NCBI GenBank assembly: GCA_963210315.1
Contig: OY723237.1
Coordinates: 1,860,001-1,924,000, forward strand
DNA length: 64,000 bases
Reading direction: 5' to 3'
Source: Rhynchopus euleeides
Lineage: Eukaryota; Euglenozoa; Diplonemea; Diplonemida; Diplonemidae
Shown: piece by piece, positions 10,903 to 23,400 of the stretch
How positions within the stretch are numbered: the stretch's first letter is position 1
Layout: every line of letters starts with the position of its first letter
Position numbers and translations under genes: made by a program
The notes under the pieces: generated by a model
What the model saw: the letters and a program-made list of their open reading frames with translations, nothing else
Databases searched by the model: none
What the model was told of the DNA's origin: nothing

Positions 10903-11946
10903 TCAGTCTCACCACACTGTGCGGCAAAACCGTGTCAACTTTGCAACCGGAATTGTGAGGCATATTCACACACACACACACACCAGCACTACCCATTTCT
11001 CACCTTTCTGCAGTGCTGCGCGAACGTCCTCGTCCCCCACCCACCTCGTCCGCTTTTGCGCTTTTTTACTGTTCTCCACACAGTCGGCCCCTCATCCTGC
11101 CCCACCCCACCACCGTTTTCGGGTGTGTGTGGCATGCGCTGCAGTGGGGCGGGTGTGCGCGTGTGGAGGGTGGTATCAGAGTTTACTCGGTGCGACCCTG
11201 GCCCTTTTTGCTAAGCAGGAATGCAAAGTGATTCTTTATTAAGAAACAGTGCTTCGCGTGCCGGTGGGAGATCACATCATGACCTACTGAGATATGGCTC
11301 GGTGCGTTCTCTGCACATCCAGAGGAACAAAGGGGAAGGCTGTTCATGATGGAGAGCGGCGTTGATTTTCTTTGTTGGTCTGAAGGGCTTGGGTTACCGA
11401 CCTGCTCCCTACCAAGAGTGAAACCTTGGCGCTTTTCAAAACAGCAAAACAGCAGAGAAAAAGCAGACGAAACACGTGTGTGTGTGTGTGTTTGGCAGTG
11501 GAGGCAGTGGCACGGCTCTCTCGGTGCGACCTGCACGGGAAAGCATGAGGTTCAACGTGTGTGGGAGGGTGAGAGGGGGGGGGGGGTCGCAATCAGATCC
11601 CATTCAAAACACTTCCCCCGGGCCCCATTCCCCGCACCCCCGCTGGAGCAAAGTTTTATTAAATTCGTGTGTCGCGTGGTGTTCATAGCTGTGTGTGGGG
11701 TGGTGGGTGTTTGGGTGTGCGAGGCAGAATCCATACATGCGTGCAAAAAGAAGAGACGTGGAAGGGTGTTGTCGTATTTTTTTTTGTGCCACAAGAGAGA
11801 GAGAGAGAGAGAGCGGGACACCACAAAAGCAGGAGGGCCTTCACCCTCCCGAACTGTAGAAACGTGATAAAAAATGGTGGGGCTGAGTGTGTTTCTAGCA
11901 TGTGTGTGTGCGCGCGCCTCGCAAATGCGGTTGCAAAACTTGACAC
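8627..11946. other. low-complexity intergenic DNA
   Basis: The tract holds many C and G homopolymers, CA/GT runs, and a CT run at 10871-10898. Reading frames are short, rich in Pro/His/Ser from the C tracts, and lack codon bias on either strand. I see no gene, RNA or element boundary that I can support. Confidence 0.6.
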
Positions 11947-12056
11947 GGGGAGTCTTTCGCTACGGGGCGGGCGTCAGTGTATTTTAGTGAATTTCCTGTT
12001 GAATTGGCTGAAAACTGACGAAGATTGACGAAGGAAAGCGACCAGCGAAGACCCCC
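11947..12056. mobile_element. u1: small MITE (ends GGGGAGTCTTTCGC)
   Basis: The outer arms GGGGAGTCTTTCGCTACGGG and CCAGCGAAGACCCCC form an imperfect inverted repeat. The core, with GAATTTCCTGTTGAATTGGC and CTGAAAACTGACG, is the reverse complement of the core of u2 at 49369-49476. It lies 25 bp before element t. Confidence 0.65.
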
Positions 12057-12081
12057 ACAGCCTTTTTTCTTTGATACAGTA

Positions 12082-12445
12082 CCTGGGACCCCCCGTGTAT
12101 AAGTCCCCCCCCCTTACCCCCGTGTTTAAGTCCCCCCCTGGGGGTCTGGCAGGGGGGGGACTTAAACACAGGGGGACCTAAACACGGGGGTGGGCTGGTC
12201 TGGAGGGTCATCAGGTGGCCCCTAGGCCCTCCAGGTGCTGTCTGAGTCGAAAAGTGGGGTGCCAAAAGTCCATCCGGACCGGAATTACCCCCCTACGACA
12301 GCAGAGGAAGAGGTCTTCTTGGTCTCCACTGTGCCACCCCCGTGTTTAAGCCCCCCCTGTGTTTAGGTCCGCCCCCCCCGTGTTTAAGTCCCCCCCGGCC
12401 GAAAATCGCCTCCAGGGGGGGGACTTAAACACGGGGGGTCCCAGG
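12082..12445. mobile_element. t: TA-flanked MITE made of CCCCGTGTTTAAGTCCCCCC words
   Basis: The ends CCTGGGACCCCCCGTGT and complement are flanked by TA (12080-12081 and 12446-12447). The motif CCCCGTGTTTAAGTCCCCCC and its complement occur several times near both ends. The centre (12190-12320) is ordinary sequence without a gene. Confidence 0.8.
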
Positions 12446-12778
12446 TACGACACAGAGAGAGCAACAAGGTCTGTCGGGGACGGGTGTGTGACCCGCCGTG
12501 CGCAGATGATGAAATGCCGCATATTTTGCTTGCTTGCATGCAAAGCTCTGTGGAGCTCTAGGAGGTGCGGGGGTGGGGGTGGGAGAGGGTGTGTGTGTGT
12601 GTGTGGTGTGTTGAAGCCCATTGCCATCCCGTCCTCCTCGCCCCCTATCCCGCAACCCTCTCCATCTCCACCTTGAACCAGGAGTTCTGCTTTTTCGTGC
12701 ACCCACGCGTGTCGGGTTGTGGGTTTTCTCAGCATCAGACGCCACCTGCCACACCCTCCAGGAAGCGTTTCAAAGGAG

Positions 12779-15700
12779 ATGATCAATCAAGGCCCAGCCA
12801 ATGGGGGCAACAACACGCTGATTCTAAATGCGAAGAGCCGTGGGCTCTACGACGGGCTGCAGTGGTTTTGGAAGAGCTGCGGGACATTCAGCGATGTGAG
12901 GTTCGAGTCCTTCGTCAGCGCGAAGAACGGGAACGAGACGGTGCAGCTCTCTGGGAACCATGCGTCTACAGCCGCGGCAATGGCAAGCCTGCGGTGGTGC
13001 ACGCAGAACTGGGCTGGCCCCACCACCCCCTCCTTGTATCTCTTCACCGACATTGAACGCAGCGAGCTGCGGAAGCTGCAGGACAAGGGGGAGAGCTTCA
13101 TCGAAGGCTTCGTCTCCAAGCGCCGCAACGGTGCGCAGACCCGCGTGTTCCTGCCTCCCAGGAACAACATGCGCGACTGCCTCCGCATGCGCGGGCACCA
13201 CGCAACCACCGCCGCAACGTCTGACGAGCTGCTCTGCGAGTGCGGCGTGCAGACCTCCTCAGGGGCGCGGTGGTGCGTGCGTTCTGTCGACAAGGGTGCA
13301 TACCCGCAGAGCCTGACAGCTGAGCGGGCACAGCTGCAGGTGCAGTTCCCTCGTGTGCACATCTTCATCCCACCGAAGCCCGATGCATGTGCCCTCACTG
13401 TCAGCGGGCCGTGCGCGGATGTTCGTGCTGTGCTGGCCAAGTACAACATCGAACCCGCAGAGACACCAGGCATCCCTATCAAAAGCAAGCCAGGCCCTGC
13501 AAAGGAGACAGACCTGAAGGAGTGGGAGGCACGCCTCACCGCATGGGAGGCACGTCTGACCCAGAAGGAGCAGGCGCTGGACGAGCGGTCGCTGCTGACG
13601 AAGCTGCGCATCGGAGGTGTGGAGACGAACGACGTGGGGACGATGACGTCGGCCCGCCCCGCAGGGGGTGACGCCGTGGCCACGGCAGACGAGATGCCCC
13701 CGAAGTGCGACTGGACGGAGCACTGCGACAAGAACTCGAAGCGGACCTTCTACTACAACAACAGCACGAAGAAGTCGCAGTGGAACAAGCCTGACGAGTT
13801 CCTTGCCCTGGAGGCATGGAAGGCCAAGCAGGAGCAGAAGAAGGAGGCGGCAGAGGCGGCAGCCAAGGCGGAGGCGGAGGCGAAGGCTGCGGAGGAGGCT
13901 GCTGCTGCTGCCGCCGCTGCGGCCGCAGCGGAGGCCGCAGCAGCAGCGAGGGCCGCAGAGGCGGCGGCGCTGGAGGCCACGAAGAAGGCTGCGGCGATGG
14001 CACCCATCGCAGCGCCTGTGGCGGCCACCACCGCACCCCCGGCAGCAGCAGGCCTGCCCGTGCATTCGTCTATCCCCCCCACGGCACTGCCGCGGCAGGG
14101 TGCCAAGGCAGGGCTGCTGCCCGCCATGGCGGAGCAGCTTGAAGGCGTGCTGTTCGCAGGCGCGGGGAGCGGCAGCAACGACGCAGGCGAGCAGGCGGCA
14201 TCATCCGCAGTGGCAGCCCTCATCGACCCGTCCATCGCCTTCAGCGCGCCTCTCGCCGAGAACACCGACAGCGTCAACGCGTTCCTCAACAGCTTCGTGC
14301 AGAAGCCCGTGCAGGAAGAGAAGAAGGAGGTCAGCGTTTTCGAGCTCTTCAAGCTGTCCGGTGCCAACCCCGCCAGCACACCCCCCGTGCAGCCGCATCA
14401 GGGGACAAGCGTCCCGCCGACCGCACAGCATCCCTCAACAGCACCGCCTGCCGCGCGGGTACCGCCGACCGCCGTCAAGGCGGGCAAGGCCTGCTCTCCT
14501 GAGATCCAGCAGTTCCTCGAGTCCTCCGGGATCTCGCACCTGCAGCACCTCTTCGTGTATGTGTTGGTGGGGGGCGGGTGGGTGGGGGGTTCGGCCTGGT
14601 TTTGTTGGGGAGTGTGTGTGTGTGTGCGTGGTACAGGGGGTGTTTTCTTTGCATGCTCATCCTGCGGTTGTGAGGGGTGGGGGGTCGTGGGGGCGTCTGC
14701 GCATTCAGATCGGCAGAGTGAATGGGGTGCGGTGGTTTTTACATTTTTCTCCCGTCATCACAACTGTCAGGAACGTTTAATCAGTAGCCCTCGGCTCTTC
14801 AGACCGAGAGAAAGCAAAGCTACCCTACACCCACACCCACATACAGGGACGTTCCTTCTCCCGAGCACCTCCTGGCGCTGTCGTTCGCCCAGCTGCAGAA
14901 GCTCATCGCAGATGATGGGCAGAGGCTGCAGATTGTGGAGGTATGTGTGTCGAAGGGGGGGGGGAGGGACCGTCATCGGCAGGCCCAGATTCTCGGTGGC
15001 AGTCAGCTGCAGCAGGTTGTGCCGCACCCATCTTTGAGTTGCAGCGGCAATGCAGGGCAGGCGGGTGCATGCACTTTAGTGCCCTTTGAATTCTTCCCAA
15101 GCACAGCCAATACAGTAGGAGATGCGGAGACAACTTCTGACAACAAAACACGCCCACACCAACCCCCCCTTTTAACAGGCCGTCCAGGTGTACCGCGAGC
15201 GCCAGCAGATGCCTGAATTCCAGCGCGCATCGCAGCAGCACAAGGGGGAGGCAGCCAACAACGGGCGGGGCCCTCGTCAGGGCATGGAGGCCTTCCAGAA
15301 GAAGATGATGATGCAGCAGGCGCAGCTGTTCGGCAGCACGCCCACACCGCCGCAGCCGCCGCAGCAGCCGCAGCCCTCCGCCGCACCCTTGAACATCCCG
15401 AAGAGCCAGCTGCAGCCCCCGACGGTGGCGGCGGCGCAGGCTCAGGCACCGGCAACCGTGCCGGTGGCTGTGGTGCAGGCACCCAGCAACCCGCCGCAGT
15501 CGCAGTACTTCACCCTGCAGCAGCTGCAGCTGGCGCCCACGCAGCCCAAGCCGCCGCAGGCGCAGCCGCAAGCCCAGGCGCAGCCGCAGGTGCAGGCCAA
15601 GCCGTTCCACCAGAAGCCGCAGCCGCCGCAGCAGCCGCAGCAGGGGCTGTCCCAGCCGCTGCAGCAGCTGATGCAGAAGGCGAGCAGCAACGCCAGCAAC

Positions 15701-16144
15701 AGCCCGACGAACAGCAACGGCGGGCACCAGCAGCACGGGAGGGGCCAGGGTGGGCACCACAACTGGCATGGGAACAACCATGGCAACGGGCACAACAGCC
15801 ACGGCAACCAGCACGGCCACGGCGGAGCGCCGCAGTTCCAGCTGAAGAAGGCACCTCAGAAGCCGCAGCCTGTGCAGCCGCAGCAGCAGCTCCTGGTATG
15901 GCGGTGAAGCCCTGCAAATTCTGGGTGGGCCAAACAACCTGCAGCAGCGAAGAGAGGGGGGGGGGGGAGGCAAAAGCTCTGTGCTTCCATTCTTTAATTT
16001 TTTGGATTGGCTGTTGTTTTGTGCTCACTGTCCACCTTCCCCCCGCCCCCCCCCCCCCCCCCCTTGCAGAAGTCGAAAGAAGGCGTCACCGTGACTGGCG
16101 GGAGTGACGGCATCGACCTGAAGCGCTGGATGTCTGGGATGTGA
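12779..16144 (+). CDS. WW-domain, low-complexity protein (four exons)
   Basis: Exons are 12779-14556, 14847-14940, 15179-15895 and 16070-16144. Donors are GTATGT, GTATGT and GTATGG; acceptors are ATACAG, AACAG and TTGCAG. Phases are consistent across all junctions, and the last exon ends ...RWMSGM then TGA. I start at the first ATG (12779); the frame is open upstream to 12719, and an intron in the 5' leader is possible. The N-terminal ~230 residues are globular but not recognised. A WW domain follows at about residues 320-355 (WTEHCDKNSKRTFYYNN, then SQWNKP), then an Ala/Glu/Lys helix, a Pro/Ala linker, a segment with LLALSFAQLQKLIADD, and a Gln/Pro-rich tail ending in a His/Asn/Gly-rich stretch. 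WW domains bind proline-rich peptides, so a role in RNA processing or transcription complexes is plausible but inferred. Third codon positions are strongly G/C. Confidence 0.8.
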
Positions 16145-16902
16145 GCGTTCCACCCCACACACCCCCCCCCCCCCCCCCCCACACCACCACCACCACCCCA
16201 ATGTGCCTCAGACACAGCCTGCATAACGAGTGAAGGGAGATCACCCTTGTGCTTCCTTCTACTTCTATTTCAATACCCCCCCCCCCCCCCCGACGTGCCA
16301 TGTTAGTCAACATGCCGTGAAGAAGAGCAAATCTCAGCGTCGCATCTTGCCCACCCCCCCCCCCCCCTCTCACCGCTGCCCCATCCTCACCCCGCCCTTC
16401 CCCCAGCTTGGGGACAGGAGGGTGTGGCGTGCCCGGCAGAGAGAGGAGTGGAATGGAAAAGGGGGGGAGGGGTGGGGGGGGGGGGGGGCGGGTGGGTGGC
16501 ACGGGAGGGGTGTTGCATGGATGGGCAGAATGTGGGTGGGAGGCCCCCCGCCAGGCGCCACGCCCCCCCTCCCCTCCCCACCCCCATTGCCTCTCAAATC
16601 CTTTTATCCCCTCCCCCCCCCCCCCCCCATCCCACCCATTCCCTTGATCTCAACCCCCACTCTCTCTCAACCGGGGAAAAAAATCCACCCAGATCTGCTA
16701 CGGGGTATTGGCATGCAAGTTGGCACACTCTGTTCCTGTCCGTTACACCTGGTTATTTTGTGGTGAGTGTTGTGTGTGTGTGTGCGCGCGCTCAACGAAA
16801 AAAAATTAGTCCGGGGTGAGGGATGGGTGAGAGAGAGAGAGAAAGCGGGCTGTTTTTTTATTGTCTTTTTTAACAGCTGCTAAGATCGGAGGGGGGGAGG
16901 AA

Positions 16903-16936
<34 letters not shown>

Positions 16937-16939
16937 GTA
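16145..16939. other. 3' flank of the WW gene, low complexity
   Basis: It begins with C runs and (CAC)n just after the stop and continues with alternating C- and G-rich tracts, a GT/GC microsatellite near 16770 and an AG microsatellite near 16905-16925. It probably includes the 3' untranslated region. No further exon is supported. Confidence 0.5.
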
Positions 16940-18465
16940 GGGGGGGTCATAAGCCCCCCTAAAAACGTACAAATACCAAAAATTTCAACATACCATCAGA
17001 ACCGCCCTAATACCTGATCTGACCCGAAAATCCGACCCATACCCCCCCGGAAACCGTCTGGAGCCCACTTGTGACACCTGATACGCACTTTTGTGATGAT
17101 TTTTTGGGGTCCTAAAAAATGTACCTCAGTTTCGTACCTTGCCTTTGTACCTGAACCACTCCCGACCGCAATATTTCGTTCTTTGCCTTTTCTGCGGTGG
17201 TTCCGGCTCAGGTGGCACGCATGTTGCCTTCCCCAGTGCCTCGGCAAGGTCTTTCTTGACCTGATTCGTGGGAATGTTGTGTTGTTGCGCCAGCGGAATG
17301 AGTTCAGCCACCTTCTGGGTGTAGTACTTCGATCGCGGATGGGTCATTGTGAGTACTTCGTACGCCTGCGAGGCTGCATCGGCATTAGTGGGCAGCGCGT
17401 AGATGTCTTTGCTTCGTCGATCTCAGCCTGTGAAGGCACGGTTGGGATATTGTACGCCCTGAGAGCCGAATTGGTGATGTTTGTGCTGTGTAATTTGCGC
17501 CCCGCAGGATATGCACACCACGCAGTCTCGACAGCACGAGAGTGTACCATGTGAGGACTCAACAAAGTCATTGGATAGGCATCTGCCTGCCGACTCAGCC
17601 CCCACAGTGCGACCGCAAGATCGCCAGGGATGTCTCAACGCCAGGGGAATACTCAATACTCTCCCCTGGCGCTGTACAACCCTACTCTTAACCCTCGGGT
17701 CCTCTCCTGGAGGCGGTGATGGCGGGCCCGCAACGCTTCGTACTTCCGGTACAGACTGGGGTAGTCTGCCCGGCTGACCCGCTCATCGCTTCCGAGATCA
17801 TCTGCTGCTCTGGAGCTGCCATCACTCTCACTGCCCACATCAGTTGGTGTGGGGGTAGGAGCAGGACGAGTGGGAGGAGTAGGAGTGCAGGTGACATCTT
17901 TCTTGGCCAGCAAGGAACGCCGCTTTCCGCACGTGCGTGCAGTTGATGCACCACCTCATATATCTGTCGTCACCACGTCCCACTCGCTCTCCTATGTACC
18001 CAGCCCGACGGAGCGCCCGAAATAATGTCGCCTCACGGATGTCGTGTGCCGTTTTCTTCTTACGCAGGTCTGCCACAACGCTCTCTGCCGGGACCCCGCA
18101 CACCTCCCGTTTGGCGGGCTTCTTTCGAGCAAGGTACCCCTCTGCAGCAGCATCTGACACCTCTGCGAGGCCCTGGGCACGCGGCATGTGTTGCTCGGCG
18201 TGCTGGGTGAGCGTAGTGACACCCTTCCCTTGCAAAGAACGAAATATTGCGGTCGGGAGTGGTTCAGGTACAAAGGCAAGGTACGAAACTGAGGTACATT
18301 TTTTAGGACCCCAAAAAATCATCACAAAAGTGCGTATCAGGTGTCACAAGTGGGCTCCAGACGGTTTCCGGGGGGGTATGGGTCGGATTTTCGGGTCAGA
18401 TCAGGTATTAGGGCGGTTCTGATGGTATGTTGAAAAATGTGGTTTTGTACGGGCTTATGACCCCC
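16940..18465. mobile_element. e1: element with ~250-bp inverted repeats
   Basis: The ends are GGGGGGGTCATAAGCC (16940) and its complement (to 18465). TA precedes the left end; the right TA is not intact. The inverted repeats extend about 250 bp, to GCAAAGAACGAAATATTGCG. The centre is the degraded minus-strand gene described separately. A second copy, e2, spans 32686-37832 with large insertions. Confidence 0.85.
17126..18325 (-). pseudogene. degraded copy of the e-element protein gene
   Basis: The minus strand carries the same protein segments as e2 but broken by frameshifts. The first block (from about 18235 down to 17900) has LAEVSDAAAEGYLARKK, VVADLRKKKTAHDI and CINCTHV. It leaves frame where e2 continues into a Pro/Thr-rich linker, consistent with a short deletion in the CCGCTTTCCGCACG stretch. 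The last block (17347-17126) holds the SAP-like KVAELIPLAQQHNIPTNQVK. The block between is also shifted. Frame loss plus conservation of the segments suggests a dead copy of a once functional element gene. Confidence 0.6.
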
Positions 18466-20386
18466 GGGGGGGGGGGGGATATGTTACTTCCTACCATTAA
18501 TCAAGGAGGGTGAAAGAGATAGAGAGAGAGAAAGGGGGAAAGGGAGAGGGGGGGGGGGGGGAGGGGGTCACGTTTTCTTCACCGTGTGCCGCACCCACCC
18601 CCCACCCCCACGCCCCCCTCCCCCCGGCCCCCCCGTTCACGTCCGATCTTCGAAGATCTCTTCAGACCCTTCAGACCAGACGCTGCCTCAAAATCTGCAC
18701 CCTGTGCCAGCACAGCACTACATTCGGCAGATGTATTATCCTTTATTCCCTCTTAATTTCCAACGGAATTATTGCCTTCAAAACCCGCGATGGATCCATA
18801 TGCACTGGATGTGTGCGTCTCTCTCATTTATGATTTTTTTTGAAACGTGGGACAGGTGATCATGTGGTGCCTGACTGAAGCGCGCCGCCACCCCTTCATT
18901 CACTCTAGAGCAAAGACCACCAACCGCCTCCCCTGCCCCTCCCCGGCATTTTTCTTGTTTGAATTGGGCAGGGCGCGGTGGCAACTGAGGGGGGGGTGGG
19001 TAACGCCAAACTTTGCCGAGGCCTTCCAGATAGCGGCGACCCCCCGTGTGGGTCTGAGGGTCTGTACGGACAGGCGGAGGTCCATGGAGGTCCGGCAATT
19101 TATACGATCCGCTTATGCGTTCTGTGGGAGAGGCACTTCGTTTGAGGAATGTAGAAAAGGGGAAAATAAGGCGGTGCTGTGTTGCAAAAAGGACACCGTT
19201 TTGAACACACACCTCGCCACACACCCACACGTGACTATTTTTTTATATGAGTGTCGGGCACACCGAGCGCACGCTCTTGATGTGATCTCCGCACACGCAC
19301 ACACACATCCGATCTTTGGGATAGCCATCCCCGCCTCACTCTCACCCAGATCACCACCCCACATCTCCCCCCCCCTCCTTCACCGGCTCTCGATTACCCT
19401 TTTTTTAAAATTAAAGAGAGCACCCCACGTGAATAGAAAGTTCGCACCCCACACACACACATCCAGAGAAGGCACTTGCTTTAACCATGCGTGCGCGCGG
19501 CCCTCTTCCTCCCTCCCCCCCCCCCTCTCTCTCTCCCTCTCTCCCGCCTCCCTCAATCACTCTCAAACACTTGACAGCGTGCCGCTGGGCGTGCTGCTTC
19601 CCCCCCTGAAGCTCCAGCCAAACGCAAAAGCGTCAGCCACAGCAAACGGCTTTCTCTCCCCACCCCCCGGGCCCTCTCTCTCTGTCTCTCCGACCTCTCC
19701 CTTTTTTCACCCCATAGTATTGCTCGGAAAAAGGTTCGAGAGAGCGGGGTTGTCCTCGGTGCAAAACAAATGATCTACGTGCCCAGGGAGGGGGGGGGGG
19801 GGAGTGGGGAGAAGGCGCCATTCTGTTCTCTCTGCGATTGAAATCAGCCAGATATTTTTAAAGATCCCCCCCCCCCCCCCACCTCACACACGCACACAGC
19901 ATCACTCTCCCTCTCTCGCCTACCCTGGTTTTTTTTCCCCATTCAACTGGTTTGTCATGTCCTTTTGTCGGAGCGCGTTGTTAGATTCACGGCGTTGTCA
20001 GCTAGCCAGCTGTTTCTCGTGGCGTGGCCTTAGAGGCTTTCCTTGCGATGACTGTGAGCCGTGCGACGTCTGAAGGTGACCCGCCGGTGTTCCTGCAGGG
20101 AACCTATTCGGGGACTCGCGTTGCTGCTAGTAGCCGTCTGCCGGTTCGCTAACCCCAGCTAGCAAAACAAAACAAAATAACGAGGGCACACACAGCGGCG
20201 AGGTGTTGTGCCAACCAACGAAGTGCGAAACGAAGCCACTTCCGCCCCCATTTAGTTCCAAAAAAAACGATGATCAGGCCATCCTCCAAGCCGCAAGGTC
20301 CCAGTCTCTAGTTTGTGCGTTGTGTCTGTGTGGAGGCAGGCATCAGAGTCCGCTCGCTGCAGCCTACACTCAACAGAAGGGTCGCC
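18466..20386. other. intergenic low-complexity DNA
   Basis: It contains G and C runs, AG and CA microsatellites and a TATTTTTAAAG segment near 19853. The longest plus-strand frame (18847-19773) is Pro/Ser/His-rich from C tracts and lacks the G/C third-position bias of the real genes here, so I do not call it. No RNA gene was recognised. Confidence 0.5.
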
Positions 20387-20468
20387 GTGTGTGTGTGTGT
20401 GTGAGTGTAGTGATAGTGGTTTTAAGTGGGTAACCCTGCGCGGATCTGTGCCCACTCCCCGCCCACCC

Positions 20469-23400
20469 CTACGTCACAGCGGATGCCCCACTCGGGTTAG
20501 AGTGTGGGGCCAACTCAGTGCCACTCCGAGGAGGGCGTGAGGCATAGCCAGCGTGGTGCGTGCCGCAACAGTGTGTGAGTGATTTCGCACTGCTGTGGCA
20601 GTCCCCGCACCGGCCCATGCGATGCGTCTTGCAAAATTCCATGGTGACTTGCAAGCCGTCGTTCTTCCCGTGGTGGTCCCGGCAGCAGTCCTCTTCCGAG
20701 AGGCGCCGGCGCCGGCAGTCCACGCAGCGGGGTTTCCAGTGCAGAGCGCAGGTAAGCATCTTCGCGTTCCGTCTGGCTCCAGGGGGGGCAGTCCGGGGAG
20801 CAGCGCCCCGTCGTTCCCATGACCGTCCTGTCCGGGCGTTGGCTTGCCGGCTGCTGGCAGTCCATTGCTGGGCCGCTTGCTGCCACCCCTCTGGGTAGTG
20901 GGGCTGCGGTGCGAAGGTTGCGGCCCACGCCATGCCGCGGGAGTGGAAGGCTGTGTCCCGCTGGTTCAAGCCCGGGCCTGCCGTGTGCGCTTGGAGGCTG
21001 CGCATCACCGACTCGGTGGCTGGGCTGAGCTGGGCTCTCCTGGACAGGCCCCCTGCCACGGTTCCCCCGATCGCGGTGAGGACAGTGGAGCTCGCAGTGT
21101 GGCCACAGTGCCATGGTTGCTTGGAAGTCTTGCGCACCACCTCGCAGAGCTGCCTCAACGAGTGAGCCTTGCCCAGGATGCTCTTCTGGAAGGCTGCGAA
21201 GTCCTGCCGCAGCTGCTCCTGCGAGGTCTCCCCCTGCCTCTCAGCCTCGTCCATGGCGGCGTTGCTGAGGGCGTCCGCATCGACGTTGAGCTCCCTTTTC
21301 ACGTGCTCATACGTAAGGGTGATCCGGGGCCCGAGGTCGGCAGCCAGCCGTGCCGTGCTGAGGAAGAGGGGGCGGAGGGATTTATCGCGGCAAACCGCTT
21401 CCCCTTTTAGGTGTCGCAGCACCACCTGCGAGTCACCCCGCACCGTAACGTTCCCCTCAGGGGGCGGGTCGCCCCTTCTGAGCAGCCGTAGGCCCGCTCG
21501 AACCCCTTCGTACTCAGCGATGTTGTTGCTGCGTACGTTCAGCAGAGGGAGGATCTCTTCCGACACCTTGAGGCCGTCTCGGTAGAGCACCGCACCTGCA
21601 CCCGCCAGGGCGAAGGGGGTGCCGTTGTCCCTTGCTCCGCCGTCGAAGTAGAGGGTGAGCCCCGGGGCTGTGTCCTCGGGGATGCGTGGGCGGGCCTCCC
21701 GCGGCCCCCTCTCAGGGGGGTCAGGTGTGTGGGGGCGGATGCGGCGCGTTTCGACTTCTGGGAGGGTGAGGCCGGTCGACAGCTCAAAGTCGACAGCCAA
21801 CTCCATGAGGGTCACGGTGTGCTCCCCTCCCTGCGGCCCCCATTTCAGGCCCCGCAGCCAGTCGCAGAGGGCCACCCACAGCTCCGGGGGGCGCTTGCCC
21901 CACGTCTGTTTGACAGTGGACGGCGCCCGCACAGGGATGCAGGCCCGTTCGGGGTTGGGCGTGCACCACCCCCATGGATAGTGAAGGGTGCGGTGGTGGC
22001 GCGCGGAGCGGTCGAGCAGTCCATCTTTCTCCTGCCGCGCCGAGAGGATTGCAATGAAGTAGCGGTGCAGCTGCGCCACTATATCCACCCTGCGTGCGAA
22101 GGATAGTGGCAGGGGCTGCCTGTCCTCCGGGATGCCGTGTCTAAAGGCGGGCGCCACCCCGCATAACGCCAAGCAAGGTGGCCAGGTTGACCGGTCCACA
22201 GCCGTAATGGGGTGGTTTTGTCGGATTGGGTCCCACGCGGAGCACTCCCACCATAGGTGCATCACCGTCTCGGGGGTGCCTGCGTTGCAGTATCGGCAGA
22301 TCCCGCCCTGCCCCGTGCGCCCTCGGACAGGCACCGCCCCTGCAATGACGGAACGAAGGAGGCCCCGTTGGTATCCCGTGACCGCGGCGCCCTCTCCCTC
22401 CAGGACGCAGCGTGTGGCTTGCCCGTCGATGCCGTGCTGAGCGCCCGCAAAGTCGTCACGACGACCAGCCAGCGCCTTGGCCACCTGTGTACGTAGGGCC
22501 TGGCGGAGGTCATGAGCGAAGATCCCCCATCCGCTCGTTGTTGCTGCGGTGGGGTCGAAGACTATGCTCCGTCCCGCTTCATCAGTGTAAGATAGGGTGG
22601 TCGCCGTGCTCCAGCTCCATCCTATCCACCGAAGGGCCGCTCGGAAAAGCGCAAAGGGGCCTGTCCCTGTAAGCCTCACTCTGCTATCCCAAGCCGTCTC
22701 AGACAGAACCCTGCAGCGGCCCCACTTCTTGACCTGCATGGCCCAGGTGGTGATCTGCCGGTAGCGGGGGGCGACGGCGGGGTCCACCCGATGTGCATGG
22801 TGGAGGACATCCAGCACAGCCTCCCGCGCCCTGCGGGGGGGTCCGGACCACAGCGCGGCGACGAAGAGCCCCCTCCATCGCCTGATGTCGGCGTCCTCCC
22901 AGCGGGTGACCAGGGCGTCGTAGTAGAGCCTGGACCCCGCTGTCATCGCTGCTGCCTGCCCCTTCCACTGCACCGGTAGGGGCAGTGCCGAGGTCCTGCG
23001 CAGGTTCTGCTCTGCGCCCTCTTTTCGGCGGGCGACGCGCTCCGATTTGGGCACCTCGGGTCCCTCGAGCGGGCGCGCATGCAGCATGGCCCCGAGGCAG
23101 TCGAAGCTATCGCGCTGTCGAAGGGGGGTAGCCGTGCCGTCCCGTGTCCGGTAGACTATCGGGGTCAACGGCTCGGGGGACGTCGAGAAGACATGTGACT
23201 TGACCTCTGCGCATATTACCATCCCGGTATCGTGGGAGAAATCTGCAGAGTCATCCACCACTGCTTGCAAGGTCCCCGGGCTGGGGGTCACCGCGTACAC
23301 ATCGTCCACAAACGACAACGCCCTCGTGCCCTGCCGGTGCTCCGCCATGCGCATCCATACACCCACCAGCACGTTGATCAGCACGACGCTAATGGGGCAG

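Noticed and set aside
12565..13056. Second plus-strand frame overlapping the WW gene start
   Set aside because: Its third positions lack the G/C bias seen in the main frame, and it stops while the main frame continues for 600 codons.
14557..15037. Continuation of the WW reading frame to 15037
   Set aside because: It reads through a GT-rich intron; the GTATGT donor, ATACAG acceptor and matching phase support splicing instead.
18847..19773. 308-codon plus-strand frame
   Set aside because: Pro/Ser/His-rich translation of C tracts, no third-position bias, no splice context.
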